This document shows, piece after piece, positions 53,156-62,603 of a DNA stretch of 64,000 bases. Origin of the DNA: Eisenbergiella tayi (GTDB lineage Bacteria > Bacillota > Clostridia > Lachnospirales > Lachnospiraceae); contig NZ_MPDJ01000002.1 of assembly GCF_001881565.1 (NCBI RefSeq), forward strand, positions 420,599 through 484,598, written 5' to 3'. The notes beneath the pieces are model-generated. The model was not told the origin of the DNA and did no database searches. It saw only the letters and a list, made by a program, of their open reading frames with translations. Numbering within the stretch: the first letter of the stretch is position 1; each line of letters starts with the position of its first letter. The position numbers and the translations under genes are program-made.

Positions 53156-55507
53156 TCATACGATTCCAAACAGCAGCCCAATCAGACGGACAACTCCTGC
53201 CGCAAGCCATGCGATTGCACACTGCCCGACCACAACGACAACAGCCCATTTTCCGCCCAGCTCTCTCTTAATCGATGCTACAGCCGCAACACACGGCGTA
53301 TAAAGCAGGCAGAACACCAGCAATGCCATAGCTGTGAGCGGCGTTAAAAGCCCCATGAGCATTTCCTGGGACGGGATTAAAATGGACAGAGTGGAAACAA
53401 CGCTTTCCTTTGCCATAAACCCGGTGATCAATGCGGTGGAAATCCTCCAGTCTCCAAAGCCCAGGGGCCTGAATATCGGCGCGATAACGCCTGCTGCCGA
53501 GGCAAGCATACTGTTTTGGGAATCCGTCACCATATTAAATCGGAAATCAAAGGTCTGCAGGAACCAGATGATAATAGTGGCGATAAATATCACCGTAAAA
53601 GCCCTCTGCAGGAAATCCTTCGCCTTTTCCCACAAAAGCTGCACCACATTCTTCGCTCCGGGCATGCGGTAATTAGGCAGCTCCATGACAAACGGCACGG
53701 CCTCGCCTTTAAAGAGACTCCCCTTCAGCACAAAAGCCGTCAGGATGCTGACCAGGATCCCGATAAAATACAGACCGACCATGACCAAAGCCCCGTGCTT
53801 CGGAAAGAACGCGGCGGTAAAAAACGCGTAGATGGGAAGCTTTGCGGAACAGCTCATAAAGGGTGTCAGCAAAATCGTCATTTTACGATCCCGTTCCGAG
53901 GCGAGCGTCCGGCAGGCCATGACGCTGGGTACCGTGCACCCGAACCCGATCAGCATCGGCACGATACTGCGGCCGGACAGGCCGATTTTCCGCAGAAGCT
54001 TATCCATAACGAAGGCCACTCTCGCCATATAGCCGCTGTCTTCCAGAATCGAGAGGAAGAAGAACAGTGTGACAATGATCGGCAGAAAGCTGAGCACACT
54101 GCCCACACCCGTAAAAATTCCGTCCACAATGAGCGACTGCAGTGCAGCGTTCACATGGCCTGCTGTCAGTGCCGCGTCGGTGACATCCGTCAGCCAGGTT
54201 ATTCCCATATCCAGCAGATCGGAAAGCCATGCGCCGATCACATTGAAGGTCAGCCAGAATACAAGCCCCATAATTGCGATAAATACCGGGATTGCCGTAT
54301 ACTTTCCGGTAAGAATCCTGTCTATCCTTGTGCTTCTGGCATGCTCCCTGCTCTCCTGCGGCTTTACCACTGTTTGCCCGCAAACCTCCTGGATAAAATG
54401 AAACCTCATATCCGCGATGGCCGCCGCCCGGTCCAGACTGCACTCCAATTCCATCTGAAGAATGATATGTTCCAGCATCTCTTTTTCATTATCCTGCAGT
54501 TCAAGGGCTTCCAGAATCACCTGATCACCCTCCGCCAGCTTGGAGGCCGCGAAACGGATAGGAATACCCGCGCGCTGCGCATGATCCTCAATCAGATGCA
54601 TGATAGCGTGGATACATCTATGTACTGCGCTTCTTTCATCATCTGCACTGCAGAAATCCACCTGTCGGGGACGTTCCTGATATTTCGCCAGATGCAGGGC
54701 ATGGTCAATCAGCTCATCAATCCCTTCGTTTTTTGCCGCGGAAATCGGAACCACCGGCACCCCCAGCAATTCTTCCATTTCATTGATTCGGATGGAACCG
54801 CCATTCTCCCGCACCTCATCCATCATATTCAGCGCGACCACCATCGGAACATCCAGCTCCATCAGCTGCATCGTCAGGTACAGATTCCGTTCAATGTTGG
54901 ACGCATCCACGATGTTGATAATTCCCTTCGGTTTTTCCCGCAGGATAAATTCCCTTGTCACCATTTCCTCACTGCTGTAAGGGGACATGGAATAAATACC
55001 CGGCAGATCGGTGATCAGTGTGTTGGAATGTCCCTTAATCGCACCGTCCTTCCGATCCACGGTGACACCCGGGAAATTACCCACATGCTGGTTCGATCCC
55101 GTAAGCCGGTTAAACAACGTTGTCTTTCCGCTGTTTTGATTTCCCGCTAAAGCAAAGGTCAGTATTTCTCCCTCCGGCAGCGGATGCTCCTCTTTTTTCT
55201 CATGATATTTGCCGCCTTCTCCCAGACCCGGATGGGAAATATCACGCTTTGGCTTATGCGCGCCGCCTTCTCCGGAATGAATCGCAGCCTCCTTTATTTC
55301 TATCTTTTCCGCGTCCGCGACCCGGAGCGTCAGCTCATACCCATGGATTTTCAGTTCCAGCGGATCCCCCATCGGCGCAAATTTTACCATGGTCACTTCC
55401 GCGCCCGGGATCAGTCCCATATCCAAAAAGTGCTGCCGCAGCGCGCCCTCTCCGCCTACGGAAAGAATAACCGCATTTTTTCCAATTCCCAATTCTTTTA
55501 ATGTCAT
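53156..55507 (-). CDS. feoB: FeoA-FeoB fusion ferrous iron transporter
   Basis: 783 residues: a FeoA SH3-like domain (1-~78), a Gly/His/Lys-rich linker, then FeoB with the G-protein motifs GNQNSGKTTLFN (G1), DLPGIYSM (G3) and NMMDE (G4), and a C-terminal membrane domain with two gate repeats. It imports Fe2+ across the membrane with GTP-driven control. The ATG at 55507 is preferred over a GTG at 55516 because GAGGAA lies 9 bases upstream. A TetR-like regulator gene precedes it on the same strand. Confidence 0.93.
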   Translation of the reverse strand: MTLKELGIGKNAVILSVGGEGALRQHFLDMGLIPGAEVTMVKFAPMGDPLELKIHGYELTLRVADAEKIEIKEAAIHSGEGGAHKPKRDISHPGLGEGGKYHEKKEEHPLPEGEILTFALAGNQNSGKTTLFNRLTGSNQHVGNFPGVTVDRKDGAIKGHSNTLITDLPGIYSMSPYSSEEMVTREFILREKPKGIINIVDASNIERNLYLTMQLMELDVPMVVALNMMDEVRENGGSIRINEMEELLGVPVVPISAAKNEGIDELIDHALHLAKYQERPRQVDFCSADDERSAVHRCIHAIMHLIEDHAQRAGIPIRFAASKLAEGDQVILEALELQDNEKEMLEHIILQMELECSLDRAAAIADMRFHFIQEVCGQTVVKPQESREHARSTRIDRILTGKYTAIPVFIAIMGLVFWLTFNVIGAWLSDLLDMGITWLTDVTDAALTAGHVNAALQSLIVDGIFTGVGSVLSFLPIIVTLFFFLSILEDSGYMARVAFVMDKLLRKIGLSGRSIVPMLIGFGCTVPSVMACRTLASERDRKMTILLTPFMSCSAKLPIYAFFTAAFFPKHGALVMVGLYFIGILVSILTAFVLKGSLFKGEAVPFVMELPNYRMPGAKNVVQLLWEKAKDFLQRAFTVIFIATIIIWFLQTFDFRFNMVTDSQNSMLASAAGVIAPIFRPLGFGDWRISTALITGFMAKESVVSTLSILIPSQEMLMGLLTPLTAMALLVFCLLYTPCVAAVASIKRELGGKWAVVVVVGQCAIAWLAAGVVRLIGLLFGIV

Positions 55508-55558
55508 TGTAACCACTTCCTCTCATTTTAGTGGAAAACACGTATCCTGCTTCTGATA

Positions 55559-56278
55559 TCAGATAAACTGAAACAGATATCTTTGTACGTTAGCAAAAGC
55601 TAACCAATGGTGAAAAAAACAGATGCCGCGCTCTGCGGGCATTCTTTCTTTTTTCATAAACAGGGGATTATCCTCCCCCCCCCCCGGCACCCGGCCGGTC
55701 AGCACATACTCACCTGCGCTCCGAATCAGGACGTCCAGCGCCAAATCGTACTGCCTGCCGCAATCCTCTTTATGTATCAGCGAGTAAGCAAGGATGTGGA
55801 TCAGAGATGACAGCACATCATCCGGCACTTTGATTTCTATCCCCGATCCCTTGAGTGCATTTCGTATATGGACATCGTGGCTGTGATAGTGCTTATCCAG
55901 AATTTCCTGCGGCATTTTCATCAGGATGACAGGGACATCCTCCTGGAAAAAACGCATCAGTTCAATCTCATCCATATAACGGATAGCGCTTCGCATAGCC
56001 TGTACCAGACGCTCCTGCGGCGGCAGGCCGCTTGACTCCAGAAGAGACTTATTCATATTTTCCGCGAGATCCGAGTGCATATCCTCCATGATCTCGAAAA
56101 AGAGCAGCTCCTTGGAATCGTAAAACTTATAAAAGGCGCTCTGTGAAATCCCGGCCGCCTTCGCCAGGTCGCCGATAGTGATTTTCTGCATGGAGGTATG
56201 TACGACGGTCCGGCGGGCGTAGTCCTTCAGTTTTCGGCGTATCCCGATCATCTCACGCTCTGTAAATTTAATGGCCAT
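55559..56278 (-). CDS. TetR-family regulator with a G tract in its 3' end
   Basis: 239 residues: N-terminal helix-turn-helix (QKITIGDLAKAAGISQSAFYKFYDSKELLFFE) and a helical ligand-binding region. At codon ~198-202 an 11-base G run encodes PGGGE; after it comes a 38-residue tail of low-similarity sequence. It is encoded 51 bases upstream of feoAB and is probably its regulator or a local sensor. Confidence 0.8.
   Translation of the reverse strand: MAIKFTEREMIGIRRKLKDYARRTVVHTSMQKITIGDLAKAAGISQSAFYKFYDSKELLFFEIMEDMHSDLAENMNKSLLESSGLPPQERLVQAMRSAIRYMDEIELMRFFQEDVPVILMKMPQEILDKHYHSHDVHIRNALKGSGIEIKVPDDVLSSLIHILAYSLIHKEDCGRQYDLALDVLIRSAGEYVLTGRVPGGGEDNPLFMKKERMPAERGICFFHHWLAFANVQRYLFQFI
55589..55604. 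repeat. Short inverted repeat in the TetR gene tail
   Basis: GTTAGC and GCTAAC with a 4-base loop, inside the doubtful C-terminal tail of the TetR-like gene and about 85 bases upstream of the feoAB start. It could be an operator for feoAB. Confidence 0.35.
55675..55685. repeat. Homopolymer C11/G11 tract
   Basis: Eleven C on the plus strand (G on the coding strand of the TetR-like gene). With one G less the frame stops after about nine more codons; with one G more it stops almost at once. Such tracts are prone to slippage. Confidence 0.85.
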
Positions 56279-56404
56279 GATTCATCCTCGTGAAAATAAA
56301 AAAATAAAATGTTTTTACGTTCTTTATATTGTCACACTTTGATTTGGTTGTCAAGGTGGTACGGAAGATTTTACATTAGGGCCCACAGACGAATCCTGCA
56401 GATA

Positions 56405-56440
56405 ACAAAAGCGGAAGAAAAGTATAAACCTTTCCTCCGC
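56405..56440 (-). terminator. Terminator of the second glycan locus
   Basis: GCGGAGGAAA and TTTTCTTCCGC form a stem with one G-U pair, followed by TTTTGTT in the minus direction. Confidence 0.7.
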
Positions 56441-56461
56441 CCAGACATTATTTTTTATTTC

Positions 56462-58567
56462 TTATACATCCATGAGTTCAATAATTGTATAAATTCCTGC
56501 ATTTTTTACTTCCAGTGTCTGCTGTCTGTATGAAACCTCCAACAGTGGATTTTCCGGGAAAGTACTGACACATCCCAGCCTCCACGTTTTTCCCAGACGG
56601 AAACAGAGTTTCGGCAGATTCCTTATCCTGTGGCTGTCACTATCATAACTGTAATTGATGATATGCAGTGCCCTTCCATTTCCTGTGTCATGCCAGGCAA
56701 TCCCATATCCATCTTCCTCCGGCGCAGTGATTTCCTGTTCACGGCATTCCAGCATTTTAATCAGCGCATCCATATTTTCTTCCTCAAAATGTCTGTCCGC
56801 CCTGAATCCATTCTCAGGCTCTTGCCCCACTGTAATCACTTGTCCCCCACCGTTCTGGTAGTTTCTGAGCAATTTTATATCCTCCCGACGCATGGCAAAG
56901 GCATCCGGCAGGAGCACCATGCCGAAAGAACTGAGCCGCTCATAACACAGCGGTTCATCAGGGCTTTCATAGATCACCCGGTATAGAATATGTCTGTCGC
57001 TCAGCTTCTGCAGCAGCCGGAAAAAGCTGTCAAATTCCCCATCCCCCGCAAAAGCGCCTTCATCTCCCAATTCCTCGGGCAGTCCCCCGTTTCCATAGAC
57101 TCCCTGCCATCCTGCCGGAGGCTTTGTCCACTGATTTTCACTGGCGGACTGCCAATCATAAATAACAGCCAAATCCGCTGCAGGATTCATGGGAAAAGCC
57201 GCTTCATGTTCATCCAGCCATGGCCCAAGCCTCTTCAGCATACGAAGATCCGGCCACAGCGCATCCTTTACCTGATTCTGCAGCCAGGAACCATAGGGGA
57301 AAGCCAGATGGAACCCATGTGCCAGAGGCTCAAGGAGAAAAAGGATAAACCTGTCATTGATACCATTCTTCATATCTTCTGCCATATCCCGTACATACTG
57401 ATTGGGATCCTCCACAAAACAGCATTCCTTTCCGTTCAGCCATCCAAATGCAAACTGATACCAGCCATCCTGGCGCAGAGAGATGTTGGTCTTTTCCCCA
57501 GCCAGGATATCCAGATGCTTCTTGCAGTCCCAGCTATGGGGATAACAATTGAACAGGTTGGCGCTCACGGGGAACTCCTCGTCCCGCTGTCTGCGCGCAT
57601 AGGCTTTTGCATGCTTCGCCACTTCCCGTACCACATATTCTATGGAGTCCATCTGCATCCGGGCATATTCCCGGAACAAAGGAATTTCCCAACGTTGGTT
57701 CCCTTTTCCCGCTACCAGGTCTCTGTCCCCATATCCCTTTTGCAGCAGATAGGCCCGATAGTCAAATTCTTTCAACTCTCCTGCATCCGCAGGCAAAGAT
57801 ATCCTCTTTTCTTTGAGATATCTTCTGAATTTATCCACGCATTCCGGACAGAAACAGCCTGCATTATTGAACACATGCTTCTGAGAATCATACTCATCAA
57901 TATGCAGACCGCCGGCATTTGCATCAATCATCATTTCTGTTTCTTTTTTCAGATAGGCAAGATAAGAGTCTTTATTCGCGCATGCCGAATAGCATTTATG
58001 ATCATGCTCCGGAGCCATCAGCCATCGTGCCAGGATATTCCTGCCTTCCAGGGAAACAGCCTTAAATTCTTCAAGGTAATCCCCAACTTTATCTCCTTTG
58101 AAATCAGTAAGCCCCTGCGGAAAAAATTGCTCTATAGGAGGAAATACATAGGGATAACGGTTGACGGACAATTCGCTCATACCCACGTATCCTTTTTTCA
58201 CACCGGCATCCCTGTGTATATTCAAAGCCAGCAGCTGTGTTTCATCTTCATTCCATTCTGCCGCAAATTCCCATAGCTGTGCCTTCCAGAGCACTGCAAA
58301 CGGCCGTATTCCCCTTTTCCGACATTCCCCGCAAAATTCCCTGTCATTCATATAGCCGTACAGCCGCATTCTGGGTTCAACTGCCCCTTCCGCTTCCAAA
58401 GCCAGATAAGGAAGGCCGATGGCACCGCTTCCCAAACAGGACCAGAGCAGCATATTACCATGCATTTCTATGATATCCTCAATCATATGCATATTTTTCA
58501 TCGGCAGACTGGGATGATAATTCCACATATCCCTCTGCCACCCCATAAAATACAGTCCCTTTTTCAT
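56462..58567 (-). CDS. Putative glycoside hydrolase with TIM barrel and beta-galactosidase-like domain
   Basis: 701 residues without signal peptide. An N-terminal TIM-barrel-like region (~1-440) contains GGLHIDEYDS, a likely catalytic acidic motif, and a Cys pair in CFCPECVDKF; a middle flavodoxin-like region (LLPDAFAMRREDIKLLRNYQ) resembles the trimerisation domain of GH42 beta-galactosidases, and the C-terminus is beta-rich. I do not recognise the exact family. It is the last gene of the second CUT1 operon, so it should act on imported oligosaccharides. Confidence 0.65.
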   Translation of the reverse strand: MKKGLYFMGWQRDMWNYHPSLPMKNMHMIEDIIEMHGNMLLWSCLGSGAIGLPYLALEAEGAVEPRMRLYGYMNDREFCGECRKRGIRPFAVLWKAQLWEFAAEWNEDETQLLALNIHRDAGVKKGYVGMSELSVNRYPYVFPPIEQFFPQGLTDFKGDKVGDYLEEFKAVSLEGRNILARWLMAPEHDHKCYSACANKDSYLAYLKKETEMMIDANAGGLHIDEYDSQKHVFNNAGCFCPECVDKFRRYLKEKRISLPADAGELKEFDYRAYLLQKGYGDRDLVAGKGNQRWEIPLFREYARMQMDSIEYVVREVAKHAKAYARRQRDEEFPVSANLFNCYPHSWDCKKHLDILAGEKTNISLRQDGWYQFAFGWLNGKECCFVEDPNQYVRDMAEDMKNGINDRFILFLLEPLAHGFHLAFPYGSWLQNQVKDALWPDLRMLKRLGPWLDEHEAAFPMNPAADLAVIYDWQSASENQWTKPPAGWQGVYGNGGLPEELGDEGAFAGDGEFDSFFRLLQKLSDRHILYRVIYESPDEPLCYERLSSFGMVLLPDAFAMRREDIKLLRNYQNGGGQVITVGQEPENGFRADRHFEEENMDALIKMLECREQEITAPEEDGYGIAWHDTGNGRALHIINYSYDSDSHRIRNLPKLCFRLGKTWRLGCVSTFPENPLLEVSYRQQTLEVKNAGIYTIIELMDV

Positions 58568-58709
58568 TTTTCTATACCTTTCTTAATCAGCACAATGCCG
58601 CAGACTGACTGTATCCACGGCACTGCATTTTCCTTATTCTTTTCTTTCGGCGGACTGTTCCCTTCTGGCAGTTACTACTGCCTTTTCCTGCAGAAGTCTT
58701 CAAAATCCC

Positions 58710-59915
58710 TTACACAATATCGCATCCCTCTTTAAGCCGGCACACCAGATTATAAAGGAAACTCCTTATCTCTCTGATATCCTTCTTTTCCGATCTCCGG
58801 TAGGCAGCAATCCTGGCGGTAGGCGGTACTGCCATGGGCACCAGTTCCCCTGCTTCCAGCAGGTTAGCTACATTTTCCGCAGCCTCCAGCAGTTCCTCCG
58901 CTCCTGCCCTTTTTTCCAATGCATCCCGGGCGGCGGCGATCGCCTTATCTGCGTGGCCTTCCTGGTTCACATCCGACTGTATGGCTGTTTCATTCCGATT
59001 TCTGAAGAATCCCAGGATGGCTGCCACAATAGAAGGATCTCGTACCGTTCCGTCCGGATATACTATACCATGTACCTTGCTCCACATACCGCCTTCTTCC
59101 TCTATCATCAGTTCAAATAAATACCAGCCAATCCCATATCTGTCTGCTGTCTCCACTGCCATATCATAGGGATTGGAGCGGCACAGACAGCCCGTCTCGT
59201 TGTTAATTACCGGCTTGCCGTATTTTTGAGATAACTCCACCGCCCGCCTGCAGGTTGCTTCCACCCGGCTTCTGGTTTCCAGATAATCATGAAAAATAAT
59301 AATATCTACCAGTTCCCCTGTCCTGCTGTACTCCGTATCCTCAATGAATGTATGTCCCACGCCAAGTGCATTTACCGGATCCTTTTCTCTGACAAATTTG
59401 ATAAAATGTCGCACAAAATCCCATACCATATCCAATCTTTTCTGTTTTTCCTGCGGATCATCCACACTCAGAAGGAAACCATGCCAGCTGGGCTCGTTCA
59501 TCACATCCCAGAACAGCAGGCCGGGATGTGAAGCTACTGCATTAATGATATCAGACACATATGCTTCCCCTATGCTGTAGTTTTCCGGGTAATAGCACCC
59601 GGGAATGGGAGAACAGGAATGATCCTCCGACAGCCAGTAAGGTGTCTGGTCATCCGTAAAATAGGGCATCAGCAGGATTGGCGTAGTGGTGATTCCGTGA
59701 TCATATGCAACAGTCATGAAATCCCTGAGATTATCAAGGAACCTTTCAGAATCCTTTTTCCAGTCCTCCATGTGCATGAACAGGCGGCAACTGTTGAGCG
59801 TAAGGCGCTTTGCATATCCCATGTTCCGCACTTCAATCTCGTGATTATAGTCCTTGAGTGAAGCCAGAGAATAGTTAAATCCTTTAATATTGCTGTAATC
59901 TTTTAATGGTCTCAT
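58710..59915 (-). CDS. GH5-type intracellular glycosidase
   Basis: 401 residues without signal peptide. The acid/base Glu is in FWDVMNEPSW, and the nucleophile Glu is probably in KPVINNETGC. The C-terminal ~100 residues are helical and charged. The ATG at 59915 has GGGAGGG upstream. It lies between the solute-binding protein and the second hydrolase of this locus. Confidence 0.8.
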   Translation of the reverse strand: MRPLKDYSNIKGFNYSLASLKDYNHEIEVRNMGYAKRLTLNSCRLFMHMEDWKKDSERFLDNLRDFMTVAYDHGITTTPILLMPYFTDDQTPYWLSEDHSCSPIPGCYYPENYSIGEAYVSDIINAVASHPGLLFWDVMNEPSWHGFLLSVDDPQEKQKRLDMVWDFVRHFIKFVREKDPVNALGVGHTFIEDTEYSRTGELVDIIIFHDYLETRSRVEATCRRAVELSQKYGKPVINNETGCLCRSNPYDMAVETADRYGIGWYLFELMIEEEGGMWSKVHGIVYPDGTVRDPSIVAAILGFFRNRNETAIQSDVNQEGHADKAIAAARDALEKRAGAEELLEAAENVANLLEAGELVPMAVPPTARIAAYRRSEKKDIREIRSFLYNLVCRLKEGCDIV

Positions 59916-59987
59916 AAACCCTCCCAATTTTTTATGCGGTTCCGCCGCCCTTGTTCCTGTCACATCAGATTCATTCCTTTAAATATA

Positions 59988-61628
59988 TTAATAGTCCGCT
60001 CCGACATCTTTTATTTCATCATATGCCGCCTTCTTCTCCGCATATTTGGAATCAGCCCACTGATCCAGTTTATCTGCTCCCATACTCTTGGCAGTGGACA
60101 GCATTTCCTGATACAGGGCTTTGGATTCCTCCGGCGTGGAAGCCGTAATAATCTGTGCAGTCATGTTATTATAAAGTTCCACCAGATTATTCATAATTGT
60201 CTGTTCTTCCGAATCTGCACCCATACGAAGCATGCCCAGTACCGGGTTTGTTTCAGAGATGGAAGTAGCTGCTTCTCTTGCTTTAAAGGTCTGTCCTTCA
60301 TTACCATATCCGGGAAGTGTGTTTCTAACGCCATCATGATAGATCCAGCCCCAGAATTTCATACCGTCTGATTCGGTAGGAGATTCAAAATCATAGTTCA
60401 GGACAGGATAGCTGTGTTCTTCATCCCAGTTCCAATCGGTTCCTTCCTCACCCCAAAGAGACAGGCACTGTCCTTCTTCACTGTACATGAATTTCATAAA
60501 ATTATAGGCGGCAACAGGATCCGAACAGCTCTTGGGTACAAACAATCCTCTCCAGCCAGCCGTTGTCTGCAGATGCTTTGCACCCGGCTGATTAGAAATG
60601 ATATCGGTCAGCTGAACAAGTCTGTAGTCACAGCCTGCTTCTCCCAGAGTCACACCCATCTCATCAGCAGTATTGGAATATTTCGCCAGCGCAAACAGTT
60701 TGCCTGCTGCCATGTAATCTGAATCGTCACTGTCGGAAGTAAATGCAAAATTCTCATCTGTCATATAACCTTTGAGATACCAGTCGTTCATCAGTTCATA
60801 ATAATCTTCCAGGACAGGATCCTCTATAAATGCCTTTGCATGCCCGTCCACATCCAGGAAACCGCCGATTCCGGCATCGGACCCCAACAGCATTTTAATG
60901 ATGCCGTTTGTATGTGTGTAGTTATACATAAAGGGAACCACATCCGGATACTGTTTCTTTACTTCAGCCAGCATTGCTTCAAACTCATCCAGATTGTTGA
61001 TCTCAGGAGAACCGATCGCTTCATAGATGTCATCGCGAACTACCAGACCTGTGGTTTCATAAACAGCCTTCGGATATTCTTCCATATAATAGTCCGGAGA
61101 ATAACCGCACATAATGGTATACAGGTTTCCATCATCAGCCGTGTTCACCAGTCTCAATACGGGATGCACATCAAAAGATTCTTCACCTGCCATCTGTGCC
61201 AGTTCATCCAGTGTATAACACATATCGGAATTCTGCAGTCTGGATATTTTCGCATTGTCACTGGTAAGAATGATATCTCCCAAATCTCCGGAGGCGATCA
61301 TCAGATTCAATGCCGTGCTGTCCGCTGCTGTAGTCACCTCAAAGGTCACACCTGTGTTTTCACTGATTTTTTCAGGAATTCTGCCTTCCCATACAGTATA
61401 AGGCCACCATGTTTCATCATTGAAAAACCTCAGTTTTACAATGTCCGAACTGTCCGCTTTTGCAGTTTCTCCTGACTGCGCTGCCGCAGTCGTCTGTTCC
61501 GCTGCGCTCTCTTCTTTTGGGACTGTTTCATTGCTGCCGGAAGAAGCTGCACTGCCGCCGCACGCTGTCAGTAACATTGCCGATGCCAGACCAATGCTGA
61601 TAAAAGATTTTATTCCTTTTCTTTTCAT
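59988..61628 (-). CDS. Sugar ABC transporter solute-binding lipoprotein
   Basis: 546 residues: signal peptide with a LLTAC lipobox (Cys23), a Ser/Ala/Glu-rich spacer, and a large two-lobed binding domain of the LplA/CUT1 type. It should deliver an oligosaccharide to the two permeases encoded upstream. A hairpin (61664-61679) just before it suggests separate control from the permeases. Confidence 0.88.
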   Translation of the reverse strand: MKRKGIKSFISIGLASAMLLTACGGSAASSGSNETVPKEESAAEQTTAAAQSGETAKADSSDIVKLRFFNDETWWPYTVWEGRIPEKISENTGVTFEVTTAADSTALNLMIASGDLGDIILTSDNAKISRLQNSDMCYTLDELAQMAGEESFDVHPVLRLVNTADDGNLYTIMCGYSPDYYMEEYPKAVYETTGLVVRDDIYEAIGSPEINNLDEFEAMLAEVKKQYPDVVPFMYNYTHTNGIIKMLLGSDAGIGGFLDVDGHAKAFIEDPVLEDYYELMNDWYLKGYMTDENFAFTSDSDDSDYMAAGKLFALAKYSNTADEMGVTLGEAGCDYRLVQLTDIISNQPGAKHLQTTAGWRGLFVPKSCSDPVAAYNFMKFMYSEEGQCLSLWGEEGTDWNWDEEHSYPVLNYDFESPTESDGMKFWGWIYHDGVRNTLPGYGNEGQTFKAREAATSISETNPVLGMLRMGADSEEQTIMNNLVELYNNMTAQIITASTPEESKALYQEMLSTAKSMGADKLDQWADSKYAEKKAAYDEIKDVGADY

Positions 61629-61655
61629 AGTACCCTCCTTATATGTTTGTTGTTT

Positions 61656-61679
61656 TTATTAAAAGACTCCCCGGAGTCT
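61656..61679 (-). terminator. Partial terminator between permeases and binding protein
   Basis: AGACTCC and GGAGTCT pair with a 2-base loop, followed in the minus direction by TTTTAATAAAA. It lies between the second permease stop and the binding-protein start. Confidence 0.55.
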
Positions 61680-61706
61680 GATAACCGCTGAATTTTCCAA
61701 ATATCT

Positions 61707-62603
61707 TTACTCCTTGACTGCTCCGAGCATCAATCCTTGTACAAAATATTTCTGCAGGAACGGATAAACACACATGATAGGCAGCATGCTGGTAACCATG
61801 GCAGTTGCCTGTGTCGTCAAAGTAGTCGACTTTGTAGTGATAGTACCGCCTGTAATGGATGCTCCGGTAGACTGGTTGATTTCTACCAGCATTCGGTAAG
61901 CTACCGTCCGCAGGGATTCTTTATTGACGTAATAAGAAGAATCAAGCCATGAATTCCACTGGTTCACGGCAGAAAATAAAGACAATGTTGCGATGAATGG
62001 TGTAGAAATAGGCATTACGATTCGAATCAGAGTCTTCAATTCCGAAGCCCCGTCCAGCTTGGCGGACTCCAACAATGCCATTGGAATGGAACCGAAAAAG
62101 TTCATGCCCACGATAATAAAAAACAGGTTCAGCATGGATGGAATTACAAACACCCAGAAGGTATTTACCAAATGAAGATTTTTCAGGACAATATAATAGG
62201 GAATAAGGCCGCCGGATACATACATGGCAAACACCACCAGGAAACGGTATATCTTGCCGAACATCAGATCTTTACGCGACAGAGTATAGCTTACCAGGCA
62301 GGTCATACATACTGTCAGAAAAGTCCCAGCGATGGTACGGATAAAAGACACTACAAAGGCGTTTGTCCAAATCTTCTGTCCCAGCAGATTTTTATAGTTA
62401 TCAAGGGTGAAAATACGGGGCCACAGATATACACCACCCCTCATAAAATCATAACCATCGCTGAAAGATGCCACTACCACATACCAGAAGGGATAAGCCG
62501 TTATCAGCAGGACAATGATCAGGCAGAACCAAACAACTATATCCACAGCCAAATCCTCTCGGGATCTTATTTTTCTTTTATTCATCTGCTTACTTTCTCT
62601 CAT
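61707..62603 (-). CDS. CUT1 sugar ABC transporter permease, YtcP/LplC type
   Basis: 298 residues with six membrane helices and the coupling loop LLESAKLDGASEL. The ATG at 62603 overlaps the stop of the preceding permease by one base (TGATG), a sign of coupled translation, and GGGAGGG lies 9 bases upstream. Confidence 0.88.
   Translation of the reverse strand: MRESKQMNKRKIRSREDLAVDIVVWFCLIIVLLITAYPFWYVVVASFSDGYDFMRGGVYLWPRIFTLDNYKNLLGQKIWTNAFVVSFIRTIAGTFLTVCMTCLVSYTLSRKDLMFGKIYRFLVVFAMYVSGGLIPYYIVLKNLHLVNTFWVFVIPSMLNLFFIIVGMNFFGSIPMALLESAKLDGASELKTLIRIVMPISTPFIATLSLFSAVNQWNSWLDSSYYVNKESLRTVAYRMLVEINQSTGASITGGTITTKSTTLTTQATAMVTSMLPIMCVYPFLQKYFVQGLMLGAVKE

Noticed and set aside
53013..53249. 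Cys-rich 78-codon frame after feoAB as a FeoB-associated protein
   Set aside because: It starts inside the FeoB coding region without a ribosome site and lacks the membrane helix expected for that partner protein.
53516..55150. Long open frame opposite feoAB
   Set aside because: Antisense shadow of the FeoA-FeoB gene with no start context or domain.
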